DNA from: an uncultured Bacteroides sp.
GTDB lineage: Bacteria; Bacteroidota; Bacteroidia; Bacteroidales; Bacteroidaceae
NCBI GenBank assembly: GCA_905197435.1
Contig: CAJJYX010000097.1
Location: forward strand, 1-12,130
Direction of reading: 5' to 3'
Length of the DNA stretch: 12,130 nt
The notes under the pieces were generated by a model that saw only the letters and a program-made list of their open reading frames with translations, did no database searches and was not told where the DNA came from. The number at the start of each line of letters is the position of its first letter. The first letter of the stretch is position 1. Position numbers and translations under genes: made by a program. Of the stretch, positions 1 through 7,189 are shown one piece after another.

Positions 1-1582
1 GGTTCGTGCCTTTACCCAACCCTTCAAGGATGCAGGCATACAGACCCATATGCTCGACCGCGGGCTGAATGCGTTGCGCATGTATCCCGTACCCGCCGAC
101 GTGCGCCGCCTGATGTACAAGGTGAAACATGCGCAAGGCGTGGACATCACCCGCATCTTCTGCGGACTGAACGAAACGCGCAACATCATCCCTTCCATCC
201 GTTATGCACTCGAAGCCGGAATGATTCCGCAGGCAACGCTCTGCATCACCCATTCGCCTGTGCACACAGTGGAGTATTATGCCCGCATAGCCGACCAACT
301 CATTGAGGCCGGAGCACCCGAAATCTGCTTGAAAGACATGGCGGGCATCGGTCGTCCGGGGATGCTGGGAGAACTGACGAAGACAATCAAAGAAAGGCAT
401 CCCGACGTATTGATACAGTATCATGGGCATAGCGGACCGGGACTTTCGATGGCTTCCATCCTCGAAGTCTGCGAGAACGGTGCCGATATCATTGATGTGG
501 CTATGGAACCCATGTCGTGGGGCAAAGTCCATCCCGACGTAATCTCCGTGCAGGCCATGCTGAAGGATAAAGGATTCCAAGTGCCCGATATAAATATGAA
601 GGCCTACATGAAGGCCCGTGCCATGACACAGGAATTCATCGACGATTTCTTGGGCTACTTCATGGACCCCACCAACAAGCACATGTCCTCGCTCTTGCTG
701 AAGTGCGGCTTGCCGGGTGGCATGATGGGTTCCATGATGGCCGACTTGAAAGGCGTGCATTCCGGCATCAACATGATACTGCGAGGCAAGAACGAACCTG
801 AACTCAGCCTGGACGACCTGCTTGTGATGCTTTTCGACGAGGTGGAGTATGTATGGCCCAAGCTGGGTTATCCTCCTTTGGTAACTCCTTTCAGCCAGTA
901 TGTGAAGAACGTTGCCCTGATGAACCTCATGCAGCAGGTGAAGGGTGAGGAGCGCTGGACGATGATAGACAACCATACCTGGGATATGATTCTGGGAAAG
1001 AGCGGACGCCTCCCCGGTTCTTTGGCACCTGAAATCGTGGAGCTGGCGAAGTCCAAAGGCTTTGAGTTTGTGGATACCGACCCGCAGTTGAACTATCCGG
1101 ATGCTTTGGATACATATCGGAAAGAGATGGACGAAAACGGTTGGGAATATGGTGACGATGAGGAAGAACTCTTTGAACTCGCCATGCACGACCGCCAGTA
1201 CCGCGACTATAAGTCGGGCGTTGCCAAGAAGCGTTTTGAGGATGATTTGCAGCGTGCCAAGGATGCGGCTATGGCCAAGAGCGGATATTCGGAAGAGGAA
1301 ATCAAGAAACTGAAGCGCGCCAAGGCCGATCCGATAATCGCGCCTTCCAAGGGACAGGTACTTTGGGAGGTTTCAGTCGAGGGGCCTTCTTCTGCTCCTT
1401 TCATCGGACGCAAGTACCAGCATGATGAGGTGTTCTGCTACATCTCTACCCCGTGGGGTGAATACGAGAAAGTATGGACCGGATTTACCGGACGTGTGGT
1501 GGAAGTCTGTGCCAAGCAAGGGGATGTGGTCAATAAAGGGGATGTGATAGCTTATATCCAGCGGAGTGACATCTTTGCATAA
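1..1582 (+). CDS. Biotin-dependent carboxyltransferase subunit (pyruvate carboxylase B / oxaloacetate decarboxylase alpha / transcarboxylase 5S family), 5' partial
   Basis: The frame is open to the left edge (from base 2), so the gene begins outside the window; the ATG at 50 is internal. About 526 residues are visible and I estimate 60-80 are missing, including the family's RDxxQS metal-site segment. Numbering from the ATG at 50, family marks are RIFCGLNETRN (35-45), SPVHTVEYY (69-77), CLKDMAG (93-99; K95 is the expected carboxylated metal-ligand lysine), the HxH pair H125/H127, and PLVTPFSQ (276-283). The TIM-barrel carboxyltransferase moves CO2 between carboxybiotin and pyruvate/oxaloacetate in the cytosol. 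The C-terminus (about 428-505) resembles a biotinyl domain (IIAPSKGQV, then GRVVEVCAKQGDVVNKGDVIAYI), but the AMKM turn aligns with STPW (466-469) and no lysine sits there. Biotin would therefore have to come from a separate carrier protein. The exact acceptor (pyruvate or another acyl substrate) cannot be decided here, so no symbol is given. Confidence 0.85.
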   Translation, partial: VRAFTQPFKDAGIQTHMLDRGLNALRMYPVPADVRRLMYKVKHAQGVDITRIFCGLNETRNIIPSIRYALEAGMIPQATLCITHSPVHTVEYYARIADQLIEAGAPEICLKDMAGIGRPGMLGELTKTIKERHPDVLIQYHGHSGPGLSMASILEVCENGADIIDVAMEPMSWGKVHPDVISVQAMLKDKGFQVPDINMKAYMKARAMTQEFIDDFLGYFMDPTNKHMSSLLLKCGLPGGMMGSMMADLKGVHSGINMILRGKNEPELSLDDLLVMLFDEVEYVWPKLGYPPLVTPFSQYVKNVALMNLMQQVKGEERWTMIDNHTWDMILGKSGRLPGSLAPEIVELAKSKGFEFVDTDPQLNYPDALDTYRKEMDENGWEYGDDEEELFELAMHDRQYRDYKSGVAKKRFEDDLQRAKDAAMAKSGYSEEEIKKLKRAKADPIIAPSKGQVLWEVSVEGPSSAPFIGRKYQHDEVFCYISTPWGEYEKVWTGFTGRVVEVCAKQGDVVNKGDVIAYIQRSDIFA

Positions 1583-1611
1583 GTTTTGTCACACACATAT
1601 CCTGCTTGCGG
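1583..1611. other. Short convergent intergenic gap
   Basis: These 29 bp separate the TAA of the carboxyltransferase gene from the TGA of the oppositely oriented sensor kinase. I see no stem-loop with a T-run on either strand, so termination of the two convergent transcripts is not explained by an intrinsic terminator in the gap. Confidence 0.6.
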
Positions 1612-4302
1612 TCATTTTTCGCCTGTCAGCCATTTCGTAATCTTTTCTTTCAGTATTTCTTGGGTGAAGGGCTTGGCGAGGAAGTCGTTGCATCCGGCAT
1701 CCAGGGCAGCTTGCCTGTCGTGCCCGTAGGCATAGGCTGTAAGGGCAATGATGGGGACGTCCGGATCCAGTTCGCGAATGATGCGTGTGGCATCGATTCC
1801 GCCAAGGTTAGGCATTTTCATATCCATCAGGATAAGGTCTGGGTGGACTTCCTCGAACATTGCTACAGCTTCCATGCCGTCTTTGGCATGCTTCAGATGA
1901 TAGAGCTTCCCTAAGATGGCCTTGATTAAGACGAAGTTGCTTTCGGTATCCTCGGCAATCAAGATAGTCTTGGGCGAGGATGCCGGAAGTTCCCCGGTCT
2001 CTTTATCCTTTAGGAGAGTAGTGGTTGTCGTATCTTTATTCCCCTCCTCCGTGGAGCGTGTGTCTGTGCCCGTCTCCGGTTTGTTTTCTTCCTTCCTCTC
2101 TGTCGTTGTCTTGTTGGCGGATTCCAGTGGAAGGACAAAAGTGAATGTGGTGCCTTTGCCTATCTCCGAACTGACGGATATATTGCCGCCCAAACGTTCG
2201 ATGATGGTTTTGCAGATGGAAAGTCCCAGTCCGGTGCCCTGGGCAAAGTTGTTCACCTTGACAAATCGCTCGAATACCCGGTTCACCTTATCCGGTGCAA
2301 TGCCTATGCCCGTATCGGTGACATGGAATACTACATACTTGCCTTCCCGGTGATAACCGTAACTGATGTGTCCTGTAGTGGTGAACTTGAAGGCATTGCC
2401 TATCAGGTTGGAGATGACCTGAAAAATCCGGTTCTTGTCTGCGTCAATCACGATATTCTCGTCAGAGGGCTCGTATATAAAATCGACACCCTCGGGACAG
2501 CGGAACGTGTGTGCATCGTGTATCTCCTTGCAGAGCAGATGGAGGCGTACGGGCGTGATGATGAACTCCACGATGCCCGATTCTATTTTTGATAAATCGA
2601 GAATTTCATTGATGAGTTGGAGCAGGCGTTCGTTGTTCGATTCCACAATTTCGTAATAGCTCAGCCGCTCTTCCTCGTCGGCACTTTCGGCAATAATGCG
2701 CGAGAAGCCCACAATGGCATTGAGCGGGGTGCGTATCTCATGGCTCATGTTGGCGAGGAAAGCGGATTTGAGCTGGTCGGAGTTTTCGGCTTTCTCCTTG
2801 GCAACGAGCAGTTCCCGTTTCATCAGTTCCATTTCCGTGATGTCCCATTCGATGCTCAGCAGGATGGGGGAGAAGTCGTTGCTTTCGATTTTCATTTTCC
2901 GCTTGTCCAGATAGATGGGACTGCCGTTCCCGTCGCGTTCTTCTGCAATCCAGTGCATTCCTTTGCCGGTTCTGGCTATTTCTATGTCTTGTGCCCTCTT
3001 TTCCCGGGCTGTCTCTAAGGGGTAAAAGTCGAAGTCGTCTTTTCCCAATGCCTCTTGTATGGGGATTTCGCGGTTGTATGATTCGCGGTTGCGGTAGAGG
3101 TATTTGAAGCTGTTGTTGATGTCCTTCACGACAATGCCTGCCGGGAGGTTCTCAATGATTTTGTCCAAAACCAGGTTGAATTGCTTGATTTGCTGTTCAT
3201 GCCGGATGCGCAGCGTGATGTCCCGTCCGAACGTCCAGACTGTTCCCATCCCTTCGTCGCTGGTTATCCAGTAGGAATTCCCTTCGATGGCCAATATCTC
3301 AGGTTTGCCCGGTATGGGGTTATGGATAATGTATCCATTGTGTGTTTCTCCCCTTTTTACCTTTCCGATGAACTCTTTCCACTGTTTTTCATTTCTGCCG
3401 TACGAAAGCAATTCATATATCTTTATTTTATTGATATCATCTGCATTGCCAATGTTGTGACGCTCCTTAAAGCGACGATTGGCAAAGATAAGCGTACCGT
3501 CTTCGCCGGCAGAGTAAATGTCTTCGGTGGAGTTGTTGATGGCATGTGTCAGCAGGTTGATGTCGTTGCGCCGTTGCTGTATGTCGGTAATGTTCTGTAT
3601 ATACCCCTCCAGCATGGTGCTCCCGTCTTCATCTTGCTCGCGGGCATAGGTCTTCAGGCGTATGTAATAAATGTTGTTGACATAACGGATGCGGTAGTCG
3701 AGGCTTTGTTCCATATCGCCTTTCAGGTTCTGTTCAAGCCAGTTATTGAAAGGAGCCAAGTCCTCGGGCAAGATATGCTGCACATAATCATCGAGTGAGA
3801 CTCTTTGCTCCTCTTCGGTACACATAATCCCGGAATGTCCTGTGTAGCAGAAAATGCGGTGGGCAGAATCGTATTGCCATCTTCCGATAAGGGCGGCTTT
3901 CTGTATTTCGTTGAGTTCATAATTCTTCTTTTCGAGTTCCAGCTTGCGTTGGCTGCGTTCCGTGATGTCACGGTATTGGCAGAGAACCATTCCGTTGAAG
4001 GGCATCATGATGCATTTGAAGAAATATGTGATGCCATCCAAAGTCATTTCGTAGTTATGGGTGGAACGTACTTTCTGTGTCAGAACCCTATTGAAGTCCG
4101 GATAGATTTGATTGTAGGTGGGTAAGGGGATTAGCTGGAACAGATTCTTGCCCAGTAACCGGTCTTCCTGCAAGAACCAGAGGTTGATGTTGTAAATCGC
4201 AATATCCACACAAACCCCATCCTTGTCCAGAAGAATCATGGTGTCGGACGTCAGCTTCAACAGCCTTTCGGCGTTTTCAGCTTGTTTCAAAATGTTTTTC
4301 AT
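1612..4302 (-). CDS. Soluble hybrid sensor histidine kinase: four PAS, HisKA, HATPase, REC
   Basis: This 896-aa protein has no signal peptide or membrane helix, so it should sense a cytosolic cue. Four PAS/PAC modules are inferred from recurring closing motifs: RDIT (111-114), NITD (237-240), GRDIT (359-363) and WDIT (486-489). Then follow a coiled linker, the H-box SHEIRTPLNAIVGFS (H521), the N-box NLIGNAFKF (N636), DTGIGIAP (D663), the G2 box GTGLGLS (689-695), a Thr/Glu/Lys-rich linker (about 730-778) and a receiver domain with acidic pair E784/D785, phospho-acceptor D827 (LILMDMKMP), T855 and K877. All catalytic residues look intact. No output or DNA-binding domain follows REC, so phosphate probably passes to a partner not encoded here. 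The ATG at 4302 is preferred over the in-frame ATG at 4398: the extra 32 residues would overlap the glycosyltransferase gene and look like its out-of-frame translation. The gene starts 16 nt after that gene's stop, so the two are probably cotranscribed. The signal is unknown. Confidence 0.93.
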   Translation of the reverse strand: MKNILKQAENAERLLKLTSDTMILLDKDGVCVDIAIYNINLWFLQEDRLLGKNLFQLIPLPTYNQIYPDFNRVLTQKVRSTHNYEMTLDGITYFFKCIMMPFNGMVLCQYRDITERSQRKLELEKKNYELNEIQKAALIGRWQYDSAHRIFCYTGHSGIMCTEEEQRVSLDDYVQHILPEDLAPFNNWLEQNLKGDMEQSLDYRIRYVNNIYYIRLKTYAREQDEDGSTMLEGYIQNITDIQQRRNDINLLTHAINNSTEDIYSAGEDGTLIFANRRFKERHNIGNADDINKIKIYELLSYGRNEKQWKEFIGKVKRGETHNGYIIHNPIPGKPEILAIEGNSYWITSDEGMGTVWTFGRDITLRIRHEQQIKQFNLVLDKIIENLPAGIVVKDINNSFKYLYRNRESYNREIPIQEALGKDDFDFYPLETAREKRAQDIEIARTGKGMHWIAEERDGNGSPIYLDKRKMKIESNDFSPILLSIEWDITEMELMKRELLVAKEKAENSDQLKSAFLANMSHEIRTPLNAIVGFSRIIAESADEEERLSYYEIVESNNERLLQLINEILDLSKIESGIVEFIITPVRLHLLCKEIHDAHTFRCPEGVDFIYEPSDENIVIDADKNRIFQVISNLIGNAFKFTTTGHISYGYHREGKYVVFHVTDTGIGIAPDKVNRVFERFVKVNNFAQGTGLGLSICKTIIERLGGNISVSSEIGKGTTFTFVLPLESANKTTTERKEENKPETGTDTRSTEEGNKDTTTTTLLKDKETGELPASSPKTILIAEDTESNFVLIKAILGKLYHLKHAKDGMEAVAMFEEVHPDLILMDMKMPNLGGIDATRIIRELDPDVPIIALTAYAYGHDRQAALDAGCNDFLAKPFTQEILKEKITKWLTGEK

Positions 4303-4318
4303 TCTTACGGTATTAGTT

Positions 4319-5509
4319 TCATGCCCTTCTGGCCTTCTCCCATGCGCCGCTTGCATTGCCTTTGCGCTTGCGCAGGTAGTTGAATCCTCGTATGACATTG
4401 ATGTTCATGAAGAGGAAATAGTAGGGGATGAAGAGTATTTTGTTTTTTATATGCTTCGTTGAAAGATAGTAGCCCCCACTTCCCATGAGGTAGAAAAGAG
4501 ATTGCAACAACCAGATGACGGCATACAGCAGTGGCGTGCTTGTCGTAAAGATGAGGATTATGTTGAGGGGAAGCAACAGGAATAATAGGACGGGAGTGAG
4601 CGACCAGCGCAGCACCCGGTGGGAGATATATTGGAAAGAGAATATGCCGTAGCGGAACGGGTTCAGCAACGGGCGTAACCGCCGGATGGACTGCAAGCCC
4701 CCGGCAGCGATGCGTACTTTGCGTTTTTCTTCTTCGCACATGTCTGCCGAACCGCTTTCAACGGCATAGGCATTGGCACAATAGTCAATGGTGTGTCCCT
4801 GCATGGCGATGCGCAGGGAGAGTATGAAGTCATCGAGCAGCGTGTCTGTGGGCATTTCCTCGAACAGCTCGCGGCGCACGGCAAACAGTTCGCCCGCTGC
4901 GCCCACTGCCGAATAGAGGCGTGCGTCGAGTGCTTTGAGGGTGGATTCATATTTCCAATACAAGCCTTCCCCACCCGAGGCTGCATTGTCCTTACTTTGC
5001 GCGGTGATGCGCTTTTCGCCTGCCACGCATCCCACTTTCGGGTCGGCGAAGGCGTGCACCATTTCCCGCAGCGCTTCGCGGTTGAGGTATGTATTGGCAT
5101 CAGTGAATACGACGAAGGGTGTTTCCACGAATTGCATGCCGCGGTTCAGGGCGGCGGTCTTGCCTTGACGTTCGGGCTGATGGAGGACGGTGGCTTGCGG
5201 CCAGCGTGAGAGGTGTCTGTTGGTGTGGTCGTTGCTGCCGTCGGTCACCCAGAGGATGCGGAGCTTGTCGGCTGGATAGTCCAGTTCCAGGCAGTTGCGC
5301 ATCTTTTCGTCCACTGCATCTTCTTCGTTGTAGGCAGTGATGAACAGTGTCAATGGGGGTAAATCATCGTCGGCAGGCATCGGCCGGGAGGCGGGCTTGT
5401 GGAAACACTCCTTTATCTTGACCAAGATATATAATAGTATGCCATATCCTATATAGGTATAGAACACTATGGATAAACTTATCCAGAAAAGCATTTCAAG
5501 AGCCTTCAT
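4319..5509 (-). CDS. Membrane-bound family 2 glycosyltransferase
   Basis: The 396-aa protein has an N-terminal hydrophobic helix (about 6-31), a cytosolic GT-A catalytic domain and C-terminal hydrophobic segments (about 303-322, 327-345 and 357-375). GT2 marks are LFITAYNEE (55-63), the nucleotide-binding TDGSND (89-94), GKTAALNRG (116-124), the DxD-like FTDANT (135-140, D137), the acceptor-side LLDDF (224-228) and an RxxRW motif at 298-302. This layout is that of processive or exopolysaccharide-type enzymes (poly-GlcNAc, cellulose and hyaluronan synthase relatives). It should use a nucleotide sugar at the inner membrane to build a surface polysaccharide, but the sugar cannot be read from sequence. 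No acyltransferase, deacetylase or export gene lies beside it. It is the first gene of a two-gene unit with the hybrid kinase, which may control or sense the product. The ATG at 5509 gives a full N-terminal helix. Confidence 0.88.
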   Translation of the reverse strand: MKALEMLFWISLSIVFYTYIGYGILLYILVKIKECFHKPASRPMPADDDLPPLTLFITAYNEEDAVDEKMRNCLELDYPADKLRILWVTDGSNDHTNRHLSRWPQATVLHQPERQGKTAALNRGMQFVETPFVVFTDANTYLNREALREMVHAFADPKVGCVAGEKRITAQSKDNAASGGEGLYWKYESTLKALDARLYSAVGAAGELFAVRRELFEEMPTDTLLDDFILSLRIAMQGHTIDYCANAYAVESGSADMCEEEKRKVRIAAGGLQSIRRLRPLLNPFRYGIFSFQYISHRVLRWSLTPVLLFLLLPLNIILIFTTSTPLLYAVIWLLQSLFYLMGSGGYYLSTKHIKNKILFIPYYFLFMNINVIRGFNYLRKRKGNASGAWEKARRA

Positions 5510-5559
5510 GCATCTGTTTGTTTGTCTTCTTTTTTTAGGGGAAAAAGAAATGTGATTGC

Positions 5560-5591
5560 CAAAAGTATGGATAATCTTTTACCGATGCAAG
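5560..5591 (-). promoter_or_regulatory. Candidate Bacteroidetes-type promoter for the glycosyltransferase/kinase unit
   Basis: Read on the minus strand, TACTTTTG (5567-5560) matches the Bacteroidetes -7 consensus TAnnTTTG exactly. A partial -33 element, CTTG within TTTTTCTTG (core 5591-5588), lies 20 bp upstream. This would start transcription near 5553 and leave a leader of roughly 45 nt before the ATG at 5509. The -33 match is imperfect and no transcript data support it. Confidence 0.5.
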
Positions 5592-5714
5592 AAAAAGCTA
5601 AATTAAATGTTTGTGTTTCAGGACATAATGTTAGGCTTTCAAGGCATTTCGATGTTGTAAGGAAGCGGGTTCCCTATAGAGGTGAGCTTGAATAAGCTTA
5701 TGAGTGAGATGTGA

Positions 5715-5773
5715 TTAAAAGGCTTTTAATGCGGTATTAAAAGCCTTTTAAGTAATGATTAGAAGCCTTTCAA
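5715..5773. repeat. Three 15-bp palindromes spaced exactly 22 bp apart
   Basis: TTAAAAGGCTTTTAA (5715-5729), TTAAAAGCCTTTTAA (5737-5751) and the degenerate TTAGAAGCCTTTCAA (5759-5773) each form a dyad around a GC core, and start-to-start distances are 22 bp both times. The first two are also exact reverse complements over 16 bp (5715-5730 against 5736-5751) and can form one hairpin with the 5-nt loop GCGGT. The array lies 54 bp past the barrel gene's stop and about 205 bp upstream of the glycosyltransferase start. It could be a termination structure for the barrel gene, though no T-run follows the stem on either strand. It could also be a multi-site operator bound on one face of the helix. 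Confidence 0.7.
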
Positions 5774-5826
5774 TCACCATTCTCCATAGGAGGAAAACGG
5801 GCTGCTGCGGTGGGGCAAGGCGTTAC

Positions 5827-7029
5827 TTAAAACGCTTCAGTCATATTGAAGTAAAACAGCGTCTGGTTGTTTACCGTATTCTTTCCCAAATCCAGGCGGA
5901 CATTCATGCGCGGCTGTACTTCGATGCGCAGCCCCACACCATAGTTGGGCAGTACGCCTTCTATCTTGCCGGGAGTGGGCCCCATGAAGCCGCAGCCGGT
6001 CCAGGCCACAAATCCAACGTGGTTGAGCATCCGCTTCACCCAGGTGCTGCGGTCGGTATCGAGCATTTGCCGGTATTCTGCCACGACCACGTGCGAGGAC
6101 TTGTCGCGATACTGCCCCATGTAATAGCCGCGCAGGTCGAAGGGGGTTCCGGTGAGGGCATATTGCGTCAGGGGGATATCGCCGAACACGTTCTTGGTCT
6201 GTGCCGTCCACGCAAGCACCCTGCGTCTGCCCAGTGACTTGTATTGGCGGTAGTCTATCTCCAGACGGTAGAAGGTCTGGTCGCTGCCGATGAACTTGGC
6301 GTACATCATGCCGCGGAAATCCAAGTACATGCCGTGGTAGGCATTGGCGGGGACGTCGCGGCTGTCGTATGTCAGCAGGAAACCGAGGCCGGAGTTGAAG
6401 TTGTTGTAGCCGTTGGCCGTACCGCCTGCCTCTTTGTACGAAGGTTCGTCTGCCAGGAACTTGCCGGGTTCTGTCAGGTGGTCGTAGTTGATGTCGATTT
6501 GGGGTCCGGCAAAGATGTTGCTGTTGCCCAGCCGGAACAGGAACCAGGGATTGATTTGCACGCCGCTGTACCTGTATTTGCTGGTACTGTCACTGCGTAT
6601 GTAGTCTTTATTGGTATGATAGCCGACACCGTAGAAGTTTTCTTCCGTATTTTTATAGCTGAACTTTCCGAAGATACGGAAACGGTCGCCCTTGAAGAAG
6701 AGTTGCGGCTTGGAGAAAAGGTTGATCCCGCCGTTGAACATGAAGGCGATGGCCATGGGCACTACGGAACGCAGTTGCGTGGTGTCGCCGGGGTTCATGC
6801 GGAAGGTCAGCAGCGCACTTCCTCCCAGCACGGCTCCGAAGTCGGGGGTGTAGCTGGGCCCGCCCAGGATATTGTAATGCAGATTCCGGCGTGCTACTTT
6901 TTGCTTGTGTAGTTCTTTTTTGGTCAGCGCAGGAACGCTGTCGTTTGAGGCGCCCGCTGTCTGTTCCCGGGCATAAAAGGTGGTGGTGAACAGCACCAGT
7001 GCGATAATGCTTAGTATATATCTTTTCAT
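5827..7029 (-). CDS. POTRA-less Omp85/D15-type outer-membrane beta-barrel protein
   Basis: The 400-aa product starts with a signal peptide (MKRYILSIIALVLFTTTFYA, likely cleaved after A20). About 30 polar residues follow, then a barrel from about residue 52 to the end. Alternating aromatic strands, LTYDSRDVPANAYHG (219-233, the D15-family DxRD...G hallmark), DLRGYY (298-303, the Omp85 LRGY/F loop motif) and a final Phe (F400, the usual barrel-assembly signal) support the bacterial surface antigen family. BamA and TamA carry several POTRA domains before the barrel; here there is no room for even one, which marks the short subclass known in Bacteroidetes. It therefore should not be called BamA. 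Its cargo is unknown, possibly export or assembly of a lipid or small surface protein. No patatin-like domain is fused. A 160-bp region separates it from the divergently transcribed pepC. Confidence 0.87.
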   Translation of the reverse strand: MKRYILSIIALVLFTTTFYAREQTAGASNDSVPALTKKELHKQKVARRNLHYNILGGPSYTPDFGAVLGGSALLTFRMNPGDTTQLRSVVPMAIAFMFNGGINLFSKPQLFFKGDRFRIFGKFSYKNTEENFYGVGYHTNKDYIRSDSTSKYRYSGVQINPWFLFRLGNSNIFAGPQIDINYDHLTEPGKFLADEPSYKEAGGTANGYNNFNSGLGFLLTYDSRDVPANAYHGMYLDFRGMMYAKFIGSDQTFYRLEIDYRQYKSLGRRRVLAWTAQTKNVFGDIPLTQYALTGTPFDLRGYYMGQYRDKSSHVVVAEYRQMLDTDRSTWVKRMLNHVGFVAWTGCGFMGPTPGKIEGVLPNYGVGLRIEVQPRMNVRLDLGKNTVNNQTLFYFNMTEAF

Positions 7030-7052
7030 GTCATGCGAAATGTGGGTGCAAA

Positions 7053-7080
7053 GGAAACTATTTTATCTCGAATAGTTTTC
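7053..7080. repeat. 10-bp inverted repeat in the leader/promoter region of the barrel gene
   Basis: GGAAACTATT (7053-7062) and AATAGTTTTC (7071-7080) are complementary over 10 positions with one G-T pair, around the 8-nt loop TTATCTCG. On the minus strand the repeat lies 24-51 bp upstream of the barrel ATG. It overlaps TAGTTTCC, a one-mismatch version of the TAnnTTTG -7 box. It could be an operator or leader hairpin; function is inferred. Confidence 0.45.
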
Positions 7081-7104
7081 GCTGTAATAGATAATAAATC
7101 TAAA

Positions 7105-7165
7105 GATGTCACTAAAATTATCAAAAAAGACATTACTTTTGTCTGCTGCTCCACGAAGTGACATC
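7105..7165. repeat. 9-bp inverted repeat bracketing the pepC -7 box
   Basis: GATGTCACT (7105-7113) and AGTGACATC (7157-7165) are exact reverse complements separated by 43 bp. The spacer contains the candidate -7 box of pepC, so the arms sit near the -33 position and just after the presumed start. This is a plausible arrangement for a repressor or looping site. The sequence match is direct; the role is inferred. Confidence 0.45.
7134..7141 (+). promoter_or_regulatory. Candidate -7 box of the pepC promoter
   Basis: TACTTTTG fits the Bacteroidetes TAnnTTTG consensus exactly. No good TTTG -33 element is found at the expected distance, so the promoter may be weak or depend on an activator. The start would fall near 7147, giving a leader of about 40 nt before the ATG at 7190. 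Confidence 0.5.
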
Positions 7166-7189
7166 AATAACTAAAAACACATAATCTGA

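Larger units (their letters stand above)
5510..5826. other. 317-bp non-coding stretch between the outer-membrane barrel gene and the glycosyltransferase
   Basis: No credible ORF lies here; the plus-strand frame from 5755 runs antisense through the barrel gene. The stretch holds a candidate minus-strand promoter near 5560-5591, a 10-bp palindrome ATAAGCTTAT at 5692-5701, and three phased palindromes at 5715-5773. The rest is AT-rich without visible structure. Its size suggests separate transcription of the barrel gene and the glycosyltransferase/kinase pair although all three point the same way. Confidence 0.6.

Noticed and set aside
1583..1611. Bidirectional terminator between the convergent genes
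   Set aside because: No stem-loop with an adjacent T-run could be found in the gap.
3181..3798. 205-residue frame antisense to the hybrid kinase
   Set aside because: It lies wholly inside the PAS-coding region and has no motif or promoter of its own.
4303..4398. Earlier start of the hybrid kinase at 4398
   Set aside because: The extra 32 residues overlap the 3' end of the glycosyltransferase gene and have no PAS-like content; the ATG at 4302 sits 16 nt after that gene's stop.
6244..6912. 222-residue frame antisense to the outer-membrane barrel gene
   Set aside because: Its Val/Ala/Glu-rich composition mirrors the barrel coding strand, with no recognisable domain or start context.
5827..7029. 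Calling the barrel protein BamA
   Set aside because: No POTRA domains are present and the protein is about half BamA length.
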